From: CAYWNA01 sp964459305
GTDB lineage: Bacteria > Planctomycetota > Planctomycetia > Pirellulales > Pirellulaceae
Assembly: GCA_964459305.1 (NCBI GenBank)
Contig: CAYWNA010000054.1
Coordinates: 1-60,987 of the forward strand
DNA length: 60,987 nt
Direction of reading: 5' to 3'
Numbering within the stretch: position 1 is the first letter of the stretch; each line of letters begins with the position of its first letter. A program made the position numbers and the translations under genes. This document shows positions 17,343 to 26,329 of this stretch, piece by piece. The notes beneath the pieces were generated by a model. It was not told where the DNA came from. It saw nothing but the letters and a program-made list of their open reading frames with translations, and did no database searches.

Positions 17343-20147
17343 ATGCGTGGAAAGCGGCCTAGAAGGGCAGCACCAGTGCTCTGTCGATTATGGATTGAGG
17401 GCTTGGGAGGGCGAGGCTCCCGCCGAGCCGTGGGACGATACGAGGCTCAGCAGGAGCTTCGCCCTCCCGTTTTCACTACTCGGTCGACGTTTGACAAAGC
17501 ACTGGGTGCAGTATCGATTCTTGTAGCTTGTGCTGTGGCACATGCCGACCCACCGGTGCCTACGGCACGTGCGCCGCGCGAAAAGCTGATGCTGGGAGAC
17601 AAGGAGGTGTATGAGGGGCGGCGGATTCTGTTGGACGAGGACTCATACCCCCGCGAACCAGCAAGGATTGTCGAAGGCCCGACGATCAGACGTGTCGGTC
17701 CGAACGTAAGGATCGTCTTCGCGTTGGGCAAGTACGACGACGTTTTAGTGCGCGTTGTGGATGCCGAGGGCAAGACGGTGCGTGAACTCGCCTGCGGCGT
17801 CTTGGGAGACAACGCGCCCGAGCCCTTCGAGAAGGCACGCCTCAGACAGGAAATCGTCTGGGATGGCAAGGACGCGGCGGGAAAGCCCGCGCGGCCGGGC
17901 TCGAAGGTCCAACTGGCCGTGGGCTTGCGCCCGCGGTTCGATCGTTTCGTGGCCTACGATCCGACGCAGTTTTTGGAACACATATGCGGAATGGAGGTGG
18001 ACAACCAAGGCCGAGTTTATGTGACGCTGTTCACCGAACGACGTGGCGAGCCAGAGCTCCGGCGCTACAGTCGTGAGGGTGAATACCTCGACACGGTCTA
18101 CCCCCCCAATCCCAATCGCCTGGACGGAAAGCTCGAAGACGTATTCCCATACGTCGATTACGTGGACGGCCGGGCCGTGCCGCAGCGGCGAGGCGCTTGG
18201 CCGTTTCTGATCTACAAGTATCACAGCGCACGCGAGGATGACCCGACCAGATACCCCTTCCCGCTGAGGATCGCACCGGATGGACAAGCCTATATTGCGG
18301 AGATCGTGACAGGACACAGCGATTTAACGCCGACCGAACTCGTGGCGTTGAAACCCGTCAAGTGCAGAATCTTCTCAGTCGATCTGGACCCGTTCTGGTT
18401 CTTGAAAAGGATGTCCATGGGCGCGGGAGCCTGGGCGGTGGACGACAAAGAGTACGCCTATCTTTGTTGTACGAACCGGGCGGCACTCGACGAGCTGAAA
18501 CGCATCAGCGCGCTCAAGGAAGAGAAACTTATCGGTAACACGGTGCTGAAGCTCTCCCTCGAAACACTGAAGCCCGCCGCTGACTTTCAGTACAACGGCC
18601 GCGAAAAGCTCACCGAGAAGCGGCCCTACATCGGCACGTTTAGAAAGACTGGCAAAGGCCCCGAGTTCTTTCAGGACGTCAACGATTTGACAGTGGATCG
18701 GCAGGGCAACATCTACGTCGTGGATCAGGCCCGCATCAAGGTCTACCGGGCCAATGGTCAATTCATCAAGATGTTAGCCCGATTCACGCTGGATGGAAAG
18801 GAAAAGGAACTTGGCGCGGTCCACGGCGTGCGGGCAACACAGCGGGCACTGTACGTTGTGGCGAGACTTGATCTGCTGCCCAGCAACAAGAAAGCAAGAC
18901 AGAAGCGATGGCGAACCTCGCATTTGGTGAAGTTTCAGTTGGCTCCGGGAGCTGAACCGAAAGCAGTATGGACGCTGCCGCTGGATGGTCTTGCCGGCTT
19001 GGTTGCAGTTGACCAAAGTACCGAGCCACCGATTATCTGGGTCGCGGGCGGAGGCGGAGCGACCACGTTCACCCGGATCGTCGACGGCGGAAATAGGCCT
19101 GACGCAGTTCGTCACATAAGAAGCACCCGAGAAGGCATCGTGACGGATCCTTGGGCAGTGGCGGTGGACGGGACGGGGCGTGTCTTCGCTTTTGACTACG
19201 CCCGAGGCTGCATCGTCCGCACCAACGACGACGGCTCGGATTGGCTGGAGTCAGAGCCAGTCCCTCGTCTGATCGCATTGCACATTGACCGCAAGCGCGG
19301 CAGGCTATTTCAGAGCTCCTTCGAACGCCTCGATTGTTCCGATCTCGACTTCAACGACATCGAAGATATCGAATTCCCGGAGGGCTGGCGCAATTTAGGA
19401 GCGGTCGACGCCGAAGGAAAGCTCTACGCCTCTCGCTCCGGCGCGACGAGCTTTGATAAGCTCACCGGCCGTATCGTCAACCGGTTCGGTCCGGACGGCC
19501 TCAACGGCTTGGTGGACCGATTCGGCCCGGACGGCGCGCTCCAACAGGCCGGCCTGATTGAGCAATACCAGGGACTCGGTGGCTTGGCTATGGATTCCCA
19601 CGGATGCCTGTACGTGATGGATACCTGCCGGGGACAATTCCAATACGTCGCGCACGATGTTGGCCGGAGACTTCTGGATGATTGGCCCGTGTGGAGACGC
19701 GGTGGAAAAAGGATCTTGAACCAGTCCGATTTAGGTTACTTGGTGAAGTTCGCTCCGGGCGGCGGCAAGCGAGGCACGCCTGCGGAACTCTGGGCGCATC
19801 GGGGCGCTTCGCCCGTCATGTCTCAGTGTCGATGCCCCGTGAATACCAATTGCGTGGCTGTGGACGAAGCAGACCGGATCTTCGCGACGGACTACCTGAA
19901 ATACCACGTCAAGATCCTCGACACTGCCGGCAACCTCATCGCGCGGATCGGCTCCTGGGGCAACGCCGAATGCCGCGGCCCGAACAGCCGGTACCCAGAA
20001 CCGGAAATCGCTTTCGGCTGGCTGCACAGCATCGATGCCACTCACGACACGCTCTACGCCAGCGATAAGGACCTGCGGCGGATCGTGAAAGTGCGTTTGG
20101 AGTATCGCCAGTCGACAGAGACGATCGTCCCCCAGGAGAGCCGATGA
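17343..20147 (+). CDS. Exported NHL-type beta-propeller protein with palindrome-derived N-terminal segment
   Basis: A 934-residue protein. Residues about 90-190 resemble a FlgD-like beta-sandwich (VWDGKDAAGKPARPGSKV). The remainder carries multiple NHL/6-bladed propeller blades (G-x-I/V-Y-V-x-D, for example DRQGNIYVVDQARI, DEADRIFATDYLKYHVKI). The chosen ATG 17343 lies 4 bp after the PIG-L stop and has GGAG upstream. Residues about 21-42 are encoded by a palindromic repeat (17405-17468), and the hydrophobic export signal appears only afterwards (about 56-68, AVSILVACAVAHA). The original start may therefore have been displaced. The function is probably binding or scaffolding; no catalytic site is seen. 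Confidence 0.82.
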   Translation: MRGKRPRRAAPVLCRLWIEGLGGRGSRRAVGRYEAQQELRPPVFTTRSTFDKALGAVSILVACAVAHADPPVPTARAPREKLMLGDKEVYEGRRILLDEDSYPREPARIVEGPTIRRVGPNVRIVFALGKYDDVLVRVVDAEGKTVRELACGVLGDNAPEPFEKARLRQEIVWDGKDAAGKPARPGSKVQLAVGLRPRFDRFVAYDPTQFLEHICGMEVDNQGRVYVTLFTERRGEPELRRYSREGEYLDTVYPPNPNRLDGKLEDVFPYVDYVDGRAVPQRRGAWPFLIYKYHSAREDDPTRYPFPLRIAPDGQAYIAEIVTGHSDLTPTELVALKPVKCRIFSVDLDPFWFLKRMSMGAGAWAVDDKEYAYLCCTNRAALDELKRISALKEEKLIGNTVLKLSLETLKPAADFQYNGREKLTEKRPYIGTFRKTGKGPEFFQDVNDLTVDRQGNIYVVDQARIKVYRANGQFIKMLARFTLDGKEKELGAVHGVRATQRALYVVARLDLLPSNKKARQKRWRTSHLVKFQLAPGAEPKAVWTLPLDGLAGLVAVDQSTEPPIIWVAGGGGATTFTRIVDGGNRPDAVRHIRSTREGIVTDPWAVAVDGTGRVFAFDYARGCIVRTNDDGSDWLESEPVPRLIALHIDRKRGRLFQSSFERLDCSDLDFNDIEDIEFPEGWRNLGAVDAEGKLYASRSGATSFDKLTGRIVNRFGPDGLNGLVDRFGPDGALQQAGLIEQYQGLGGLAMDSHGCLYVMDTCRGQFQYVAHDVGRRLLDDWPVWRRGGKRILNQSDLGYLVKFAPGGGKRGTPAELWAHRGASPVMSQCRCPVNTNCVAVDEADRIFATDYLKYHVKILDTAGNLIARIGSWGNAECRGPNSRYPEPEIAFGWLHSIDATHDTLYASDKDLRRIVKVRLEYRQSTETIVPQESR
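17405..17468. repeat. Palindromic repeat (family 5), copy a, inside a coding 5' end
   Basis: An inverted repeat GGGAGGGCGAGGCTCC...GGAGCTTCGCCCTCCC, 64 bp. A second copy is at 49758-49829 (within 49726-49843). Here it lies in frame within the N-terminal codons of the NHL-propeller gene. Confidence 0.85.
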
Positions 20148-20236
20148 CCATTACCGTCTAATGCGACAGGGGAGCGTAACGATGACTCCCTATTCTCTTA
20201 TCGACCATCAACCATAGACCGAAGAAGGAATGAATC

Positions 20237-22825
20237 ATGACGAGAGCCGCGAAGTTGGGTCTACCTTTGCTGATAGTCTTCGTTGCAGCTGGAGCGACCG
20301 CTACGCAAGCTGAAGAGGATTGGCCACAGTTCAAGTTCGACGCTCGCCATTCTGGCAATGTGCCGGATCGAAGCGTTGCCACGCCTCTGGAGCTTGTCGG
20401 GACGGTGCGTTTGACAGATGCCGCATTCACCGCACCGGTCGTGGCAGATGGGCGCGTGTACGTGGTGGACGGCTCCGGGGTGGCTTTCTGCATCGATGCC
20501 GCGACGCTGCAGGTCTTGTGGAAACGCGAGACGGGCGGTGGAAAGGCCAACTGTAATAACGTCAGTTCACCGGCTGTCGCGGGAAGATTCCTTCACTTCG
20601 GTACGATGGCAGGCTCGTATTACGTGCTGGACCGGTCGAATGGAGCGGTGGTCGAGGAGATCCGATGCCGCGAGCCGATTTTCAGCACGCCCGTCGTGGG
20701 CGAAGAGAGGGTCTACTTCGCCACACTCGGCTCGCGTGTCTATGCCCTCGAACCCGATGGGACCGTGTGCTGGACCTGGGATTTCCTGAAGGACGAAATG
20801 GAATTCGCCGGTGATCGCTGGAGTGGTGAGGGTTGGCTCAAGCACAAAGGGGACAAGGTAGAGCAAAGCGATCTGTTCATGTGTGCGTGGGACATGGCCG
20901 CGTACGGCAAGACGCTGATTGTTCCTACGGGAGTGCCAGTGGTTTGGCTGGAGGACATGGGCGAGATGGCCGAGTCTCGCGCGGTACACGTCCCGACGGC
21001 GGTCAACTTCGCTTTGAGTGTTGGCGAGGACGGGACGGCCTACCGGCAATGGCATGTGTTGGACAATCGCGGCGGGGTCGAACTGCTTCGGCTACGCGAC
21101 GGCGAGGTGGAAACGCGGGGCCAGGTCCCTGGGACCGAGACCAGCGCCACGGGGAAAGGGCTGGTGAGTTTCAGTTCGGTTAGTTTGCGAGGGGACGATG
21201 TGTTCCGCACTCGGCCGCAAGCAGGTATCGGGCTCTGCCGGCATTCGCCCGGCCTCCGGCAGCCGCAAATTCTGTCGGGCGCCGCCTCGATCGCACCGCC
21301 CGTGCTGCTCCGCGACAACGTTGTTTACGGCGATCTGAACGGAAGCCTTCACGTCGTGCCTCTGTCAGACGACAAGGAGGCATGGTCCTTCAAGACGGGC
21401 TTCGGAAGGGCAATTTCGGCGCCAGTGGCAATTTGCGACGGACGGATCTACTTTGGATGCGAGGATGGATACCTGTATGCATTGGGGCCTGAAGGCGACG
21501 CGACGCTGCCGTCGATGGAGTTGGAACTGTGGGAAATCCGCAGCCCGCTCGCCAGTAAACTGGCAGACCCGGAGCACGACCGATTCACCAGTTTCACCGA
21601 CTTCGCCAACACGAATGTCGACCACCAGGCATTGAAGCCCCCTTTCAAGTTCAAATGGGTCCGCCGCTTTGCAGGCACCACCAAACACTTCTCAACCTGC
21701 GGCGGCGGAAGGATGTACACACATACGGCGGAAGGGCAGATCTACGCCGTCGAGCAGGAGACGGGCCGGTTGTTGTGGAGACAGTATTATCCCGGCGTGC
21801 ACGTCTCGTATACTGCTCCCCTTTACTACAAAGGGCGTCTGCTGGTCCCGCAGGCCGGTCTGGAGAAATGTCGCCTGCGATGTCTCGACGCGGCCACGGG
21901 AAAGCTCCTCTGGGAGGCGCCGTTCGCGGGATCGCCGAGCTGGAACCGGCAGCAACCGCCGGTCGTGCATGGGAATCTTGCCATCTACATGTTCGGCACC
22001 GGCAGGTACGGCGACGATGCGGCGGAGAAAGTAAACTGGCTCTTCGGGCACCATTCAATCCGTAGCTTCCCCGCAAGCCACAAGCCGTTGGTGCGGGCGT
22101 TCGACCTGGATACTGGCAAAGTGGCGTGGGAGCAAGATTTCGCCAAATATGGATCGGGGGGCGACGACGCCGGATTGTGTCTCGCGGATGGCACGTTGTA
22201 CTACACGTGCTTCTTCGGCGGAACGCCGCAAAGACGAGGCATACCAAAGCCCAACGGTGTGACAGCCGCCTTGGATCCGGCCACGGGTCGCGTGATCTGG
22301 TGTACCACGGACCACTCGACGCAAGGCGGGTGCACGGTTTCTGCCAAAGACCAGCGTCTGTACTTAGGCGGCTACCGTCCCGGCGCGGGCGCTCGCGGCC
22401 GGCGCGTGTGGTGTCTGGATGCCAAAGACGGCTCGTTGATCTGGGAGTCCGATCCATTGTATTTGGCCGTCAAAGTGGTCACCGTGGGACCAAGGTTCGT
22501 CTTTGTCCACGGCCAACGCAAAGAGGGATATCTGCTGGACAGGGAAACGGGCAAGACCGTCAATATCGTGGCCCGGGGCTACAAGTGCACTAGTTTCTCG
22601 CTGTCGGAGCCCTATTTGCTCGGTTCGAATTTGGACGTGATCGATGTATCGGACGTGAAAAATGAGCGTCTGTTGTCGACCGGCCCGCGCGTGGACCCCA
22701 GCGAGTGCGTTGGCGCAATTGTATCGAACGGCCGCATATACTACACCGGCCAGGGAAGTGGCCTGCAGGTATCGCAGGTCTATGGAGCAGAGGCCGAAGC
22801 CTTCGTCGCGCCGTGGGAACGTTGA
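20237..22825 (+). CDS. Exported PQQ-like (quinoprotein-type) beta-propeller protein
   Basis: An 862-residue protein with a signal peptide (about 1-25, ending ATQA-EE) followed by the signature start of PQQ-like propellers in planctomycetes (DWPQFKFDARHSGN). At least six blades with the pattern G-x-x-Y-A-L-D/A-x-T-G-x-x-x-W are seen (YALEPDGTVCWTW, YAVEQETGRLLWRQ, LDAATGKLLWEAP, LDPATGRVIW). Cofactor ligands of true PQQ dehydrogenases are not evident, so a binding or scaffold role is more likely than redox catalysis. The ATG is preceded by GAAGGAA. It lies 89 bp after the NHL gene on the same strand. Confidence 0.88.
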   Translation: MTRAAKLGLPLLIVFVAAGATATQAEEDWPQFKFDARHSGNVPDRSVATPLELVGTVRLTDAAFTAPVVADGRVYVVDGSGVAFCIDAATLQVLWKRETGGGKANCNNVSSPAVAGRFLHFGTMAGSYYVLDRSNGAVVEEIRCREPIFSTPVVGEERVYFATLGSRVYALEPDGTVCWTWDFLKDEMEFAGDRWSGEGWLKHKGDKVEQSDLFMCAWDMAAYGKTLIVPTGVPVVWLEDMGEMAESRAVHVPTAVNFALSVGEDGTAYRQWHVLDNRGGVELLRLRDGEVETRGQVPGTETSATGKGLVSFSSVSLRGDDVFRTRPQAGIGLCRHSPGLRQPQILSGAASIAPPVLLRDNVVYGDLNGSLHVVPLSDDKEAWSFKTGFGRAISAPVAICDGRIYFGCEDGYLYALGPEGDATLPSMELELWEIRSPLASKLADPEHDRFTSFTDFANTNVDHQALKPPFKFKWVRRFAGTTKHFSTCGGGRMYTHTAEGQIYAVEQETGRLLWRQYYPGVHVSYTAPLYYKGRLLVPQAGLEKCRLRCLDAATGKLLWEAPFAGSPSWNRQQPPVVHGNLAIYMFGTGRYGDDAAEKVNWLFGHHSIRSFPASHKPLVRAFDLDTGKVAWEQDFAKYGSGGDDAGLCLADGTLYYTCFFGGTPQRRGIPKPNGVTAALDPATGRVIWCTTDHSTQGGCTVSAKDQRLYLGGYRPGAGARGRRVWCLDAKDGSLIWESDPLYLAVKVVTVGPRFVFVHGQRKEGYLLDRETGKTVNIVARGYKCTSFSLSEPYLLGSNLDVIDVSDVKNERLLSTGPRVDPSECVGAIVSNGRIYYTGQGSGLQVSQVYGAEAEAFVAPWER

Positions 22826-22873
22826 TTCAAAGAAAGAACACACCTATCCGCGTTTCGACGGAGTTGAACAATC

Positions 22874-24367
22874 ATGAGATTCAAATTCGCAATCGCGTTT
22901 CTTGGATCGCTGCTTTCAGTTTTCTGTCTTGAATCGGTCCGCGGTGCCGACCTGAAGGGCGAGCTAAAGGGTGTCCTCATCTGGTTCTACACACTCGAAG
23001 TCAAGGATGGCCATGAGCAGGGAGTTGTCACGCATTTCAAACAGACTGCTGGCGTGAGTCTTCCCCAGCATGCCATCCATGACATTCTCCCGCTTTCCCC
23101 ACAAAGCGCCGTTTCTCAAGATGAAGATGAGAACTGGTTCTTGGATTTGGCGCCAGATCGTCTCACGGTCACGGAAGATCGCCCGTTGTTTTTGGGGCAG
23201 GTCCTGAAGATCAGCAAAAGCGGAAATGTGCCAATACCGCTTACTGCCAAACACAACATTCCGTTGGCGGAGATGCAGTTCGACGCCGATCTGATGAAGT
23301 ACTTGGCGGATCGCAAGGATCTGTTGGTCAATGATCCAGCAATCACCAAAGTGAGAGACCGGTTGATCGCCGCCAATCCGCGAATCCTGGACTACATCAT
23401 TGCCGTCGATCAATTCGTTCACGATCAACTCGATTACGGAATCTGCAAAAGGCCAAATACGGCGGCGGATCTACTGACCTTTTCAAACGGGCGATGTGGG
23501 GAATACGCCAAACTGAAGCAATCGCTTCTTCGTTCAGCTGGAATCCCGACAAGGGACGTGTACGCAACGCGAACCGATTCCTACGGACCCGGTATCGACG
23601 GTGGCGATGATTCCCACGTTTGGCTGCGGGCTTGTGTGCCGCGAGCCGGATGGGTCGCCGTTCCTTCGACACGAAAGCTGAAAGACACGTTCTTGGCGTA
23701 TCAAGGTGGCTATCATCCAGAAGGATACTATTTACGGGCGTTGGATCTCTACAAACACGAGACCGAGATTCAGAAGAAGGTCTACACGTACAATGCCTTG
23801 CAGCGGTCTGGCGGGATCCGCGGAAACGGGATGCTGCTGAAAATTAGTCAACGGAATTTTGAGCGAGTGCAGGCGGCTATCAGCAGGATCCTGGATTATG
23901 ACAACGTTCCCGATACCGGTATTTCCAGAGAGATCGAGAGACTTCCTGTGCAAGCGCGGCCGCTGCTCTACTGGTTCCTAGTCTCAGTACCAGATGAAGC
24001 GATACATAGAAAGGCTGCGGCGGAGTTCATACGTTACATGAAGCTCAGTCGAGATTTGAAGATCGAGAGCTTTCTCGCCGTCAGCCCAGTGCTGGTCTCG
24101 CAGAGAATCGATCTGGCAAAGTCCGGCAATGTAGTCGCTACAACGGAATCAAAGGCGTCCACTCGTGAACGTGTTCAAAATCAGACGCGCACGACGGGGT
24201 TTCGTGAATGGACTGACGTGACGGGCAATTACCGGGTCGTCGCACGACTGATATCTGTTGACGACGATGCCGTGCATTTGGAGAAAAAGGACGGCGAAGA
24301 GATGCGTGTTCCGCTGGAAAAACTCAGCCGGAAAGACCAAACGTACGTCCGAACGCAAAAAAACTGA
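22874..24367 (+). CDS. Exported transglutaminase-like protein with C-terminal SHD1 domain
   Basis: A 497-residue protein with a signal peptide (about 1-25). The transglutaminase-like core covers about 170-270: Cys208 in NGRCGEYAKL and His248 in DDSHVWL match the catalytic Cys and His. The usual aspartate after the next strand (W-V-x-V-D-P) is replaced by Pro264-Ser265, so activity is uncertain. Residues about 440-495 (REWTDVTGNYRVVARLIS, VPLEKLS) form an SHD1 domain, common on exported planctomycete proteins. It could cleave or cross-link peptides at the cell surface, or only bind them. It follows the PQQ-like gene by 48 bp and precedes the next by 36 bp. Confidence 0.85.
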   Translation: MRFKFAIAFLGSLLSVFCLESVRGADLKGELKGVLIWFYTLEVKDGHEQGVVTHFKQTAGVSLPQHAIHDILPLSPQSAVSQDEDENWFLDLAPDRLTVTEDRPLFLGQVLKISKSGNVPIPLTAKHNIPLAEMQFDADLMKYLADRKDLLVNDPAITKVRDRLIAANPRILDYIIAVDQFVHDQLDYGICKRPNTAADLLTFSNGRCGEYAKLKQSLLRSAGIPTRDVYATRTDSYGPGIDGGDDSHVWLRACVPRAGWVAVPSTRKLKDTFLAYQGGYHPEGYYLRALDLYKHETEIQKKVYTYNALQRSGGIRGNGMLLKISQRNFERVQAAISRILDYDNVPDTGISREIERLPVQARPLLYWFLVSVPDEAIHRKAAAEFIRYMKLSRDLKIESFLAVSPVLVSQRIDLAKSGNVVATTESKASTRERVQNQTRTTGFREWTDVTGNYRVVARLISVDDDAVHLEKKDGEEMRVPLEKLSRKDQTYVRTQKN

Positions 24368-24403
24368 CGTGACGGCACCCAGTGACGCATGAGGATACGG
24401 TAC

Positions 24404-26254
24404 ATGAGACGCAACTGTTGGGCACTTGGCACGCTAGGCGTTTTGTCGGTTGTGGTCGGATCGCAGCACAGTGGGGCGTACGGGCACATGCTGCAGGGGC
24501 CTCCGCCCGCGATTGGCGTGTGGGACACGCTCCGTGCGGCGACTGATCAACGACCGCCGGCAGATCTGGCGACCAAGGACGGCTGGTCGAAGATATCGCG
24601 CAACCAGAAGATCCCAACGTTCCAGGGCGACGCGATCGTCGGCAACGGTCGGATGCTGGCGGTCTTGCGCAAGATGGATTCGGCTGTGGAACTCTACTCC
24701 GTCGGACCCGCAGGGACAGTTTCGCGGACGCGGCTCCGACTGCTCACGTCCGACGGTACGCCGGCGTCGCGTCTGGTCCGTGTGGCCCTCGTCGAAAACA
24801 CGAGGAGCGCTGCTCGGCTGGAGGCCACGTACCAGACGGACAGCGGAGAGGCAATGACAGCAACATACCGCATCAAGCGTGGAGACATCGCCATCGAAGT
24901 CACGCCGGGGGACGACGCAGGCAGGCTCTGCGTCCAGTGCCCCGGCCGCTTTGCCGTGCTGCCCGATTTCTTCGCCGACGATATCCTGATTGACGCTACC
25001 AAGATTCCAGGTTCCGCCCTCAAGGCGCCGAGTGATAACTTCCTTTTGCATCTCACCGGTCAAGAGGACGCCATTGCCATGTGTGTGTTCGAGAACCGGG
25101 AGCAGGATGTCGAGATTTCGCTCGAAGGCGAAGGGGCGGCCAGGAAGGTCACGGGGTCGGAGATCAGTTTTGGCGAGGACGGCAAGATTTGGGTGGCGCT
25201 GATGACGGCTCCTCGGATCTGGCACGCGCTGGATGTGAAGGTCGAAGATGCGGCACGGGTCACGGCGCTGGAGTGGAAGACACCCTTTGCCGCGCAATGG
25301 CGGATCGATTTTACCCGGATGAACGATCTGACAGATAGCTGGGAGATGCTTCTTCCAGCGAAGGGCTCGGCTGGGTACTTAAAGCCGACGTGGCTGGGGC
25401 CGGGAGGCGTACAGGTCCCGCCCGATCGAAAACGCTGGACGACGGTGCTCGGCTGGTTCCTGTACCCGTGCTGGGTCGATTCCGAGGGCCAAGGGTATGT
25501 GCAGCCGCTCAAGAACCGGGCGATGGGGTTTCGCGGCCCCGCGGTCGTTTACCCCATCAATCGTATTGAAGAAACGTCGACGGACACCTACACAGTGATC
25601 GACGTGGCACGCGGTTGCCTGGGCGTTGGTCCTTGCGAGTACATCCTGAATGTGGAAGGACAGAAACAGAAACACGTAGGACGCGCCACTTGCGCGGCAA
25701 GAAGCGAGCTGCAGGCCATCTACGAAAAGAGCCAGCAGAAGCAGAAACGCAAAGAGATTGAGGCAGCTTTGGACGACGCGTTGGCGTTCGTCACGCATAT
25801 CCGCGGCCGGATCGACCACTACGTCCAGTTCGGGCATGAAATCCTGGAGTACATCGAGGGCCAAAGAAAAGCCCACCCGGAGTTGGCGGAACGCCTTGCC
25901 GAGATGGAGGAAATTGCCCGCGAGTTGGGCCTGCGTATGGAAGCCCGCCGCGAGAAAATCAAGACGCCCCAGTTCGTCGTCCAGATGAATCAGGATTTTC
26001 GCCAAAGCTTACTTAACTACGAAGGGCCGGACGTGTTGCAGAAGCTCAAAACGTATACCAATGCCTTGACGCAGATTGGCGCAAACCAGGACGAACTTGT
26101 GGGAGAGTGTCGCTGGGTCGTAAGGTCCCTCCGACAGCGGGCCGGTCTGGTTATGGCCGTTGATCCCGCGTGTGCGGGAGTCGCGGAGGAAGTCCGCACC
26201 CGGTGCCAAAAGGCGTTGGCGAACCCCGCCAGGTACGAAGGGGCGCGACACTAG
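24404..26254 (+). CDS. Exported hypothetical protein with C-terminal helical region
   Basis: A 616-residue protein not assigned to a family. The signal peptide is about residues 1-26 (MRRNCWALGTLGVLSVVVGS...). Residues 60-390 are beta-rich, with a GNGRMLAVLRK segment and several D-G turns, compatible with a carbohydrate-binding or galactose-mutarotase-like fold. Residues 435-600 are almost entirely helical with coiled-coil character (EKSQQKQKRKEIEAALDDAL, ELAERLAEMEEIARELGLRM). ATG 24404 gives a better signal peptide than ATG 24389. It closes the run that starts with the PIG-L deacetylase and probably shares its transcript. Confidence 0.75.
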   Translation: MRRNCWALGTLGVLSVVVGSQHSGAYGHMLQGPPPAIGVWDTLRAATDQRPPADLATKDGWSKISRNQKIPTFQGDAIVGNGRMLAVLRKMDSAVELYSVGPAGTVSRTRLRLLTSDGTPASRLVRVALVENTRSAARLEATYQTDSGEAMTATYRIKRGDIAIEVTPGDDAGRLCVQCPGRFAVLPDFFADDILIDATKIPGSALKAPSDNFLLHLTGQEDAIAMCVFENREQDVEISLEGEGAARKVTGSEISFGEDGKIWVALMTAPRIWHALDVKVEDAARVTALEWKTPFAAQWRIDFTRMNDLTDSWEMLLPAKGSAGYLKPTWLGPGGVQVPPDRKRWTTVLGWFLYPCWVDSEGQGYVQPLKNRAMGFRGPAVVYPINRIEETSTDTYTVIDVARGCLGVGPCEYILNVEGQKQKHVGRATCAARSELQAIYEKSQQKQKRKEIEAALDDALAFVTHIRGRIDHYVQFGHEILEYIEGQRKAHPELAERLAEMEEIARELGLRMEARREKIKTPQFVVQMNQDFRQSLLNYEGPDVLQKLKTYTNALTQIGANQDELVGECRWVVRSLRQRAGLVMAVDPACAGVAEEVRTRCQKALANPARYEGARH

Positions 26255-26329
26255 CTTGAGATTGGTCCTAACGGCGCAGGCGTGTAGCGATCCTACGCTT
26301 CCAGCGCTTCAAAACAGGAGAACGTACCG

